Below are positions 33,041 through 39,047 of a DNA stretch of 39,047 nt, piece by piece. Position numbers and translations under genes: made by a program. Within the stretch, counting starts at the first letter, position 1, and each line of letters starts with the position of its first letter. The stretch is from Gemmobacter nectariphilus DSM 15620. GTDB taxonomy: Bacteria; Pseudomonadota; Alphaproteobacteria; Rhodobacterales; Rhodobacteraceae. The notes under the pieces are model-generated. The model searched no databases. It was not told where the DNA came from and saw nothing but the letters and a program-made list of their open reading frames with translations. The DNA is taken from contig NZ_AUCM01000020.1 in assembly GCF_000429765.1 (NCBI RefSeq), positions 1-39,047 of the forward strand. The letters run 5' to 3'.

Positions 33041-34668
33041 TGCAGACCCTGTATGATGCGCTGGTGGCCGCGGCGGACAGCCACCCCGACCATGCCTTTC
33101 TGGCCGTGCCCGCGCGCGCCGGGCGCGATTACCTGCCCGAGGGGGCAGAGCTGACCTTTGCCCAGGTGCGGGCCGCGGCCGATGCGGTGGCCGCCCGCTG
33201 GGCGGCGCAGGGCTGGGGCATCGGGCACCGCGTGGCGCTGGCGCTGGACAACCACCCGGCGCATGTCGTGCATTTCCTGGCCTTTGCCCGGCTGGGGGTG
33301 ATGCAGATCCCGGTCAACCCCTATTACCTGGACCACGAGCTGCGCTATCTGATCGAGCATGGCGAACCCGATGCCGTGGTGGCACTGCCCCGCCATGCCG
33401 ACCGGCTGGCCCGCGCCGGCGCCCCGGCGCCAGTGCTGGTGGACCCGTTCCAGCCGCTGCCCGGCCCGGCCCCGGTGCCCGCCCCGCTGCGTCCGGCGGT
33501 TGGCGGCACACCGTCGCGCAGCACGGAAATCGCGCTGATCTATACCTCGGGCACCACGGCGCGGCCCAAGGGGGCGCTGATCGACAATGACTATGCCTTT
33601 GCCGTGGGGCGCATGTATGCCACCCATGATGGCGCGCTGACCGTGCGCGACGGGGTGGAACGGATATTCCTGCCGCTGCCCTATTTCCATGTGAACGCGG
33701 GGGTCAACACGCTGTGCATGGCGCTGCTGAAACGCATCTGCCTGATCATCCCGGACCGTTTTCATGGCGACAGCTGGTGGGATGATATCCGCGCGACACG
33801 GGCCACGGCGTTCCATTATCTGGGCATCATCCCGCCCGCGCTGATGAAGGCGCCTCCCTCGCCGCGCGATCGCGACCACGGGCTGCGCTATGGGCTGGGG
33901 GCCGGCATCGACCCCGCGCTGCATGCCGCGTTCGAGGACCGGTTCGGCGTGCCGATGGTCGAGGTCTGGGGCATGACGGAAACGGGCCGCTTTGTCGCCG
34001 CCTGCCATGAACCCCGCGCCGTGGGCACGCGGGCCTTTGGCCGGTCGACCCCCGGCCATCTGCTGGCGCGCGTGGTCGATGCTGACGGCACCCCGGTGCC
34101 CGTGGGGCAAGAGGGCGAGCTGGAAGTGCGCGCCGACGATCCCAACCCGCGCCAGGGCTGCTTTCGCGGCTATTTCAAGGACCCGGCCGCGACCGAGGCG
34201 GCGTGGCGCGGCGACTGGCTGCGCACCGGCGATATCGTCTGGCAGGACGAGACGGGGCTTTTGCATTTCGCCGACCGGTCCAAGAACATGATCCGCCGGT
34301 CCGGCGAAAACATCTCGGCCGCCGAGGTTGAAGGCGCGCTGATTTCCTCGCCGCTGGTCGGCCGGGTGGCGGTGATCGCCGTGCCCGACGAGATGCGCGA
34401 CGAAGAGGTGATGGCCTGCGTCATCCCCGCCTCTGGCGTGGCCCCCGGGCCTGCGGTGGCCCAGGCGCTGCAAGACCATGCCGCCGACTGGCTGGCCTAT
34501 TACAAGGTGCCGGCCTGGATCTGTTTCCTGGAGGATTTACCCATTACCGGCACGCAAAAAATCCAGAAGTTCGCCATCTTCCCGCGCGGCACCGATCCGC
34601 GTGGCACGCCCGGCTGTCACGATTTGCGCGATCGCAAGTCCACCCTGCGCCGCAAGGTGTCGGCATGA
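33040..34668 (+). CDS. Acyl-CoA synthetase (AMP-forming ligase) 2, CaiC-like
   Basis: The 542-residue ANL-superfamily ligase has P-loop ALIYTSGTTARPKG near residue 165, VWGMTETGRF, RTGDIVWQDETGLLHFADRSKNMIRRSGENISAAEVE, and a C-terminal Lys in GTQKIQKF near 507. The NMIRRSGENIS stretch resembles crotonobetaine/carnitine-CoA ligase (CaiC) and related enzymes. ATG at 33040 overlaps the thiolase stop; longer in-frame sequence lies inside the thiolase gene. It is the second acyl-CoA ligase of the island and differs clearly from the first, so the two probably act on different acids, such as the starting compound and a later intermediate. Confidence 0.91.
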   Translation: MQTLYDALVAAADSHPDHAFLAVPARAGRDYLPEGAELTFAQVRAAADAVAARWAAQGWGIGHRVALALDNHPAHVVHFLAFARLGVMQIPVNPYYLDHELRYLIEHGEPDAVVALPRHADRLARAGAPAPVLVDPFQPLPGPAPVPAPLRPAVGGTPSRSTEIALIYTSGTTARPKGALIDNDYAFAVGRMYATHDGALTVRDGVERIFLPLPYFHVNAGVNTLCMALLKRICLIIPDRFHGDSWWDDIRATRATAFHYLGIIPPALMKAPPSPRDRDHGLRYGLGAGIDPALHAAFEDRFGVPMVEVWGMTETGRFVAACHEPRAVGTRAFGRSTPGHLLARVVDADGTPVPVGQEGELEVRADDPNPRQGCFRGYFKDPAATEAAWRGDWLRTGDIVWQDETGLLHFADRSKNMIRRSGENISAAEVEGALISSPLVGRVAVIAVPDEMRDEEVMACVIPASGVAPGPAVAQALQDHAADWLAYYKVPAWICFLEDLPITGTQKIQKFAIFPRGTDPRGTPGCHDLRDRKSTLRRKVSA

Positions 34669-35501
34669 GCGCGCCGCTGGTCTCTGTGACGGTCGAAGGG
34701 GCGGTTGCGGTGATCCGCTTTACCAACCCGCCCGAAGGCTACATGGTCCCCGCGACCGAACCCGCGCTGGCCGAGGCGCTGGACCGGGTCGAAGCCGATC
34801 CGGCCGTGCGGGTGGTGATCCTGACCGGCGGGCAGCCCGGCGTGTTCATCCGGCACTTCAGCCTTGGGGTGCTGCACCGCCGCACGGTCAAGCTGCGGGA
34901 AAAGGGCATCACCTTTTCCGTCGATGATCCGGCGCCCGAACCGCTGCTGCACCAGTGCATGCGGCGGATCGAGACCAGCGCCAAGCCCTATATCGCCGCG
35001 ATCAACGGCCATGCGATGGGGGGCGGCTATGAACTGGCACTGGCCTGCGATCTGCGGCTGGCCGAGGCGGGGGACTATCACATCGGCCTGCCCGAGGTGC
35101 GCGCGGGCCTGCTGCCTGGCGCGGGCGGCACCCAGCGCCTGACGCGGCTGGTGGGCGAGGCAGTCGCGCTGGAGCTGATCCTGACCGGCACCACGCTGAC
35201 CCCCGATCAGGCGGCCCGGCGCGGTCTGGTCACGCGGTGCGTCGATGGCCCGGTGATGGTGGCCGCGATGGAGCAGGCCACGATGCTGGCGCGGCTGGAC
35301 CCCGGCGCGCTGGCCGCGGCCAAGCGGCTGGTGCGCGGGGATGGCCCCGACCCGGCCCGCATGGCCGAGGAACGCACCCGCTTTGCCATGGTGATGGTCA
35401 GCGACCCTGCCGCCGCGCGGCTGGAACGTCTGGTCGAGGCCGGCGGCGATATTCGTGCGATCCCGCCCCTGACCCATTTCGACGACAAGGAGCCCCGATG
35501 A
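34665..35501 (+). CDS. Enoyl-CoA hydratase/isomerase family protein
   Basis: The 278-residue crotonase-fold enzyme has [23 protein letters not shown] with Glu123 and [23 protein letters not shown] with Glu144, equivalent to the two catalytic acids of enoyl-CoA hydratase. Their spacing is 21 residues against 20 in the rat enzyme. The first oxyanion loop reads [12 protein letters not shown] rather than the common AFSAGAD, an unusual form, so hydratase, isomerase or ring-cleaving activity is possible. It overlaps its neighbours by ATGA at both ends. Confidence 0.9.
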   Translation: MSAPLVSVTVEGAVAVIRFTNPPEGYMVPATEPALAEALDRVEADPAVRVVILTGGQPGVFIRHFSLGVLHRRTVKLREKGITFSVDDPAPEPLLHQCMRRIETSAKPYIAAINGHAMGGGYELALACDLRLAEAGDYHIGLPEVRAGLLPGAGGTQRLTRLVGEAVALELILTGTTLTPDQAARRGLVTRCVDGPVMVAAMEQATMLARLDPGALAAAKRLVRGDGPDPARMAEERTRFAMVMVSDPAAARLERLVEAGGDIRAIPPLTHFDDKEPR

Positions 35502-36466
35502 TGAACCGTGTGATCCGCGTGATCTCGAACGACCCGCCCCTGCTGCGTGTCGAGGACGAAGACATCGGTGCCCCCGGCCCCGGCGAGGTTCTGGTGCATA
35601 TGCTGCTGATGCCGGTGCACCCGGCCGATGTGCTTCAGATGCGCGGCCAGTATGGCGAACGCCCGGACCTGCCCTATGTGCCCGGCTTCGAAGGCGTCGG
35701 CCGCGTGGCCGAGCTGGGCGAGGGCGTCAGCCGCCTCAAGGTAGGCGATATCGTGCTGCCGAACCTGCGCGGCACCTGGCGCGATGCGGCGGTCGTGCCC
35801 GAACGCGGGCTGATCGTGCTGCCGCGCGATGTCGATCTGGCACAGGCCGCGATGTTCAAGGCCAGCCCGGCCAGCGCGCTGGTGATGCTGACCAAGATGG
35901 TCGACCTGCCCAAAGGTGCCGAGGTCTTGTTCAACGCCGCCAATTCAGCGGTCGGTCAGAACCTGATCCGCATGGCACGCGAACTTGGCCTGCGGTCCGT
36001 CGCGCAGGTGCGCAGTCAGGCGGCGGCCGACCAGATCGCGGATCTGGCGCCCGACATGATCCTGATCGGGGATCAACAGCCCGCCCGCCCGCTGACCGCA
36101 CCGCTGGCGCTGGATGCCATCGGGGGCGAGGCGACGGCGGCCATGGCCCGCCTGTTGCCCGATGGCGCGACGATCGTGACCTATGGCCTGCTGTCGGGGG
36201 CTGCCCCACGGATCGACGCGCTGGATCTGGTGTTCCGCGACATTCGCCTGCGCGGCTTCTGGCTGGCGCGCGAATTGCGCACGATGCCGGGCAAGGAGAT
36301 CCAGCAGATCTTTGCCACCCTGGGCGATTACCTGCCGCGCGGCCTGATCCACAGCCGGGTGGGCCAGATCATCCCCTTTGACCAGGTGGATCGCCTGATC
36401 GACCTGCATGATCAGCCGCGCGAGGGCAAGCTGTTGCTGGCCACCCGATATTATTCGGCGGACTAG
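35498..36466 (+). CDS. MDR-family NADPH reductase, MECR/2-enoyl-CoA reductase-like
   Basis: The 322-residue medium-chain dehydrogenase lacks the zinc-binding Cys/His residues of alcohol dehydrogenases. GEVLVHMLLMPVHPADVLQMRGQYG, LPYVPGFEGVGRVAELG, LPNLRGTWRDAAVV and FNAANSAVGQNLIRMARELGLRSV resemble mitochondrial-type trans-2-enoyl-CoA reductase (MECR/Etr1) more than quinone reductases. It probably reduces an alpha,beta-unsaturated carbonyl or CoA ester with NADPH. In a degradation operon this could remove a double bond before ring or chain cleavage. The start overlaps the hydratase stop and is followed by a second ATG. Confidence 0.85.
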   Translation: MMNRVIRVISNDPPLLRVEDEDIGAPGPGEVLVHMLLMPVHPADVLQMRGQYGERPDLPYVPGFEGVGRVAELGEGVSRLKVGDIVLPNLRGTWRDAAVVPERGLIVLPRDVDLAQAAMFKASPASALVMLTKMVDLPKGAEVLFNAANSAVGQNLIRMARELGLRSVAQVRSQAAADQIADLAPDMILIGDQQPARPLTAPLALDAIGGEATAAMARLLPDGATIVTYGLLSGAAPRIDALDLVFRDIRLRGFWLARELRTMPGKEIQQIFATLGDYLPRGLIHSRVGQIIPFDQVDRLIDLHDQPREGKLLLATRYYSAD

Positions 36467-36478
36467 GCGGGGGACAAG

Positions 36479-37693
36479 GTGTCGCGAATTGTTGTGATCG
36501 GCGCCGGTCAGGCCGGGGCCTCTCTTGTCGCGCGGTTGCGCAAGTCGGGCCATGCCGGCCCGATCACCCTGATCGGGGCCGAGCCGGTGCTGCCCTATCA
36601 GCGCCCGCCCCTGTCCAAGAAATACCTTCTGGGCCAGATGCCGGCCGAGGCGCTGCTGCTGCGCCCGGCGGCCTTTTATGCCGCCAACGACATCACCGTG
36701 AAACTGGGCACCCCCGTCCACGAGATCGACCCCGTGGCCCGCCGGATCCGGTTGGGGGATGCCGTGCTGGCCTATGACCAGCTGGCGCTGACGACCGGAT
36801 CGACGGCCCGTCGGTTGCCCTCGGCCCTGGGGGGCGATCTGGCCGGGGTGCATTCCGTGCGAAGCCTGGCCGATGTTGACGCCATGGCCCATGACTTTGC
36901 CCGGGCGCAGCGGGTGCTGGTGGTGGGCGGCGGCTATGTCGGGCTCGAGGCGGCGGCCGTGGCCGCCGCGCGCGGGCAGGCCGTCACCTTGCTGGAGATG
37001 GCGCCGCGCATCCTGCAACGGGTCGCATGTGTCGAAACCTCGGATTATTTCCGCGCGCTGCATGGCGCGAACGGCGTGGACATCCGCGAGGGCGTGGGGC
37101 TGGCCGGGCTGACAGGCGATGACCGCGTGCGCGGCGCCGAGCTGACCGATGGCACGCGGCTGGCGGTCGACATGGTGATCGTCGGCATCGGGATCGACCC
37201 CGACACGCGCCTGGCGCAGACTGCCGGGCTGATGATCGACAACGGGATTGCAACCGATGCGTTCGGCGCCACCAGCCAGCCGGGGATCTGGGCGGCCGGC
37301 GATTGTGCCTCGTTCCCGCATCAAGGCGGTCGGATCCGGCTGGAAAGCGTGCAGAACGCCGTCGATCAGGCCGAATGCGTGGCCGACAACATGCTGGGGG
37401 CGGCCCGCGCCTATGCGCCGCAGCCGTGGTTCTGGTCGGATCAGTATGACCTCAAGCTGCAGATAGCCGGGCTGGGCGCGGGCCATCGGCACATCGTGGT
37501 GCGCGGCGCGGATCAGGGGCCGCGCTCGCACTGGTATTTCGGCGATCAGGGGTTGCTGGCGGTCGATGCCATGAACGATCCGCGCAGCTTCATGCTGGCC
37601 CGGCGCCTGTTGCAATCGGGCCTGCCGGTCGATCCGCAGCTTGTTGCCGATCCGGCCGCGGATCTGCGCAACCTGCTTGCCCAGACCGCCTGA
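36479..37693 (+). CDS. Ferredoxin reductase, putidaredoxin-reductase type (FAD/NADH)
   Basis: The 404-residue flavoprotein has FAD-binding VVIGAGQAGASLVARLR at the start, YQRPPLSKKYLLG, NADH-binding VLVVGGGYVGLEAAAVAAARG near residue 148, and the second FAD contact GIWAAGDCASF near 270. This is the class that reduces [2Fe-2S] ferredoxins for bacterial P450s. The start is GTG, 12 bases after the reductase stop. It is the last gene of the operon and probably serves the ferredoxin at 27360 and the P450 at 26107, which are in other transcription units. Confidence 0.93.
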   Translation: MSRIVVIGAGQAGASLVARLRKSGHAGPITLIGAEPVLPYQRPPLSKKYLLGQMPAEALLLRPAAFYAANDITVKLGTPVHEIDPVARRIRLGDAVLAYDQLALTTGSTARRLPSALGGDLAGVHSVRSLADVDAMAHDFARAQRVLVVGGGYVGLEAAAVAAARGQAVTLLEMAPRILQRVACVETSDYFRALHGANGVDIREGVGLAGLTGDDRVRGAELTDGTRLAVDMVIVGIGIDPDTRLAQTAGLMIDNGIATDAFGATSQPGIWAAGDCASFPHQGGRIRLESVQNAVDQAECVADNMLGAARAYAPQPWFWSDQYDLKLQIAGLGAGHRHIVVRGADQGPRSHWYFGDQGLLAVDAMNDPRSFMLARRLLQSGLPVDPQLVADPAADLRNLLAQTA

Positions 37694-38317
37694 GGCCGAA
37701 GGTCACGCCAAACCGGCGCGTCCCGACCCGTTCGGGCGCCACGATTTCACGGGCCGGCCGGTGCGGTCCGCCCATCCGCCGAGGCCATGCGCATGCCGGG
37801 TGTGATCTGACAGATGAAGATTTGGGGACGTGGCCTGTTCCCGTGATCGCGGCAGGGCGGCACCCTGCCGCCTCGGATCGCATCCATCGACGGAATGTGC
37901 GGGCGGCTCCTGAACCCGGGCCCTTCCTGTGCATTCACCCCGCCCACCTGGGCGCCCTGAGTGCCGCGATCAAGTCGCCGGGCCGGTCTGCTGGTCATGA
38001 ACGGCCGTGTTTCGCACCCCTTGCGATCCGTCAAGGCGCGGCAGCAGCACCGCGCCATCGCGACGATGCGTCGCTTGCGGGGCGAACACCCAACCTGTTG
38101 AAATATTTTTCAAAAGGCCCATATCAAAGCTGCGGTCAGAAAGGCCGCCCCTTTCCCTGACCACAGGTGTGTCAATGAGCCGTTCTGGCTGCAGCCCCAT
38201 GATCATGCGTGTCGAACAGGCGCATGTCTTGCCCCGGCCCCGATAGCCTGCCCTGACGGCGGGTCTTGCGGGCCGGGGTGGATGTCCTGTTGCAGACCCA
38301 GCCAGAAGGTTCCCGCC
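37694..38317. other. Long stretch without a recognisable gene
   Basis: No convincing gene was found in about 620 bases. Open frames exist on both strands but their products match no family I know. An AT-rich palindrome, TTGAAA-TATT-TTTCAA, lies at 38098-38113, where composition departs sharply from the surroundings, possibly a promoter or operator. A gene remnant in the minus frame around 37970-38210 cannot be excluded. Confidence 0.5.
37715..37740 (+). terminator. Imperfect hairpin after the ferredoxin reductase operon
   Basis: GGCGCGTCCCGA and TCGGGCGCC pair around CCCGT with one small bulge, 22 bp after the reductase stop. It is GC-rich, without a T-run, and its position fits termination of the five-gene operon. 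Confidence 0.4.
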
Positions 38318-38491
38318 ATGTACCGCGCCTTGTTGCCCCCGACCTGTCCCGCCTGTGGCAAGGATGTGCCCCGCGCCGCCGCCCATCGTTGTCCGTTCTG
38401 CCTGACCCCTTTTGTGGGGCCATCGGCCCGCCCCGCGCCCGCCTCGGGTGTCGAGACGGCACAGGAGCGGCACGCGCGGGACAGAAAATGA
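38318..38491 (+). CDS. Small zinc-ribbon protein
   Basis: The 57-residue protein carries two CPxC knuckles, Cys10/Cys13 and Cys25/Cys28 (CPACGKDVPRAAAHRCPFC), enough for one structural zinc ribbon, followed by a polar tail. AGAAGG precedes ATG at 38318. Its stop overlaps the next ORF by ATGA, suggesting a translationally coupled pair with a small membrane protein. No function is known to me; the knuckles may bind nucleic acid or protein. Confidence 0.6.
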   Translation: MYRALLPPTCPACGKDVPRAAAHRCPFCLTPFVGPSARPAPASGVETAQERHARDRK

Positions 38492-38883
38492 CCCTGGCCC
38501 AAGCCCCGATCCCGGCGCTGCGCCTGATATCCCTGACGGTTGCGCTGGCCGTGTTTGCGCTGTTCGGGGAACCGCTCCTGCATGTGCTGCCCGATGGCGG
38601 ACAGTGGTGGGAGCCCGTGCAGAACAGCGCCATTTCCGTGGCGTTGTTCCTTGGCGCGCATCTTGTGCATGGCGGCACTGCTGCCCGGCTGACCCGTCAC
38701 CGCAAGGGCGCGAGGCCCGTGCCCAAGGTGGCCCTTGATCTGATGATGTGGACACCCCGACCCCAACCGTCGAATCTGGTTTCAACGGTTCCCCGAGAAG
38801 AAGGAGTGGTTGGATATGTCCGGAATGATCATTGGCCTCGATCTCGCGAAGAGCGTTTTCCAGGTCCACGCTGTCGATGCTGA
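38488..38883 (+). pseudogene. Small membrane protein gene interrupted by an IS110-family element
   Basis: From ATG at 38488 the frame encodes two hydrophobic segments (ALRLISLTVALAVFALFGEPLLHVL and SAISVALFLGAHLV) and a basic stretch (RLTRHRKGARPVPK). After about position 38740 the frame continues into the IS110-family element and overlaps its transposase gene, so the native C-terminus seems lost. The exact junction cannot be placed. It is coupled to the zinc-ribbon gene and matches no family I recognise. Confidence 0.5.
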
Positions 38884-39047
38884 CGGAAAAGTTGTCATCA
38901 CCAGAAAGGTGCGGCGCTCTCAGATGCTCGAGTTCTTTGGGAGGTTGGATCCGTGCTTGGTTGGCATGGAGGCGTGCCCCTCCGCGCACCATTGGGCGCG
39001 GGAACTTTCTGCCCTAGGCCACGAAGTCCGATTGATGGTCGCGTCCT
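38816..39047 (+). mobile_element. IS110-family transposase, 5' part (continues beyond window)
   Basis: The 77 codons present read MSGMIIGLDLAKSVFQVHAV..., then CLVGMEACPSAHHWARELSALGHEVRLM. GLDLAK with the following acidic positions and GMEAC..HHWARELxxLGHEV are characteristic of the RuvC-like DEDD domain of IS110-family (IS1111-group) transposases. GAAGAAGGAG precedes ATG. The left end of the element should lie near 38740. The rest of the gene and the right end are outside the window, so whether it is intact is unknown. Confidence 0.88.

Noticed and set aside
35945-37615. A 556-codon minus-strand frame opposite the MECR-like and ferredoxin reductase genes
   Set aside because: Both plus-strand genes carry clear nucleotide-binding motifs; the antisense frame spans both and looks compositional.
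38742-38815. IS110 bridge RNA in the leader of the transposase gene
   Set aside because: The non-coding leader is only about 70 bases and shows no strong fold; the other end of the element is outside the window.
37970-38992. A 340-codon minus-strand frame across the gene-free region and the IS110 start
   Set aside because: It runs antisense through the zinc-ribbon and transposase genes and has no recognisable domain.
1-39047. CRISPR arrays, tRNA or rRNA genes, known riboswitches
   Set aside because: I saw no regular repeat-spacer series, no tRNA cloverleaf or rRNA sequence, and no leader matching a known riboswitch; a covariance-model scan was not possible.

Overview
The window is GC-rich, densely coding DNA from an alphaproteobacterium, most probably Rhodobacterales and Paracoccus-like. 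The supporting evidence is a RepC-like replication-protein tail at the left edge, an alphaproteobacterial LexA box (GTTC-N7-GTTC), an imuA-type SOS gene, two TRAP transporters and IS5/IS110 elements. The RepC-like fragment suggests a plasmid or chromid. This is inferred from sequence alone; no database was searched.

Layout. (A) 1-2030: a mosaic left flank with the 3' end of a RepC-like gene, a LexA box, an internally deleted SRAP (HMCES/YedK-type) pseudogene, an imuA-like gene with a divergent end, and an IS5-family transposase fragment. (B) 2181-9043, minus strand: a six-gene operon for an oligopeptide-type ABC transporter (two ATPases, binding protein, two permeases) ending in an MmgE/PrpD-family enzyme. 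(C) 9433-10221: an IclR-family regulator gene. (D) 10417-20050, plus strand: a seven-gene operon with hydantoinase/oxoprolinase subunits A and B, an aldehyde dehydrogenase, a three-subunit HcnABC/OoxAB-like amine dehydrogenase and a class III aminotransferase. Operons B and D each have a similar 13-10-13 bp inverted repeat upstream, so B, C and D look like one IclR-controlled uptake and catabolism unit for a peptide-like, cyclic-amide or N-substituted amino acid compound.

(E) 20300-37693: a second catabolic island around a TetR-family regulator. It has five other transcription units: a minus-strand thiolase; a plus-strand TRAP transporter, acyl-CoA ligase and cytochrome P450; a minus-strand [2Fe-2S] ferredoxin; a minus-strand second TRAP transporter; and a plus-strand operon of thiolase, acyl-CoA ligase, enoyl-CoA hydratase, MECR-like reductase and ferredoxin reductase. 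Four related palindromes (core ACAAACAT|TTGTTTGT) sit in front of these units and of the regulator itself. A complete class I P450 system (P450, ferredoxin, FAD reductase) is therefore spread over three units that appear to share one regulator. The likely role is uptake, CoA activation, hydroxylation and thiolytic breakdown of an organic acid, possibly alicyclic, terpenoid or branched. Acyl-CoA dehydrogenase and 3-hydroxyacyl-CoA dehydrogenase genes are absent, so the pathway is either unusual or completed elsewhere.

(F) 37694-39047: a long stretch with no recognisable gene, a small zinc-ribbon gene translationally coupled to a small membrane-protein gene, and the start of an IS110-family transposase that appears to have disrupted the membrane-protein gene.

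All three transporter operons have a strong hairpin between the binding-protein gene and the permease genes, a likely device for making excess binding protein.
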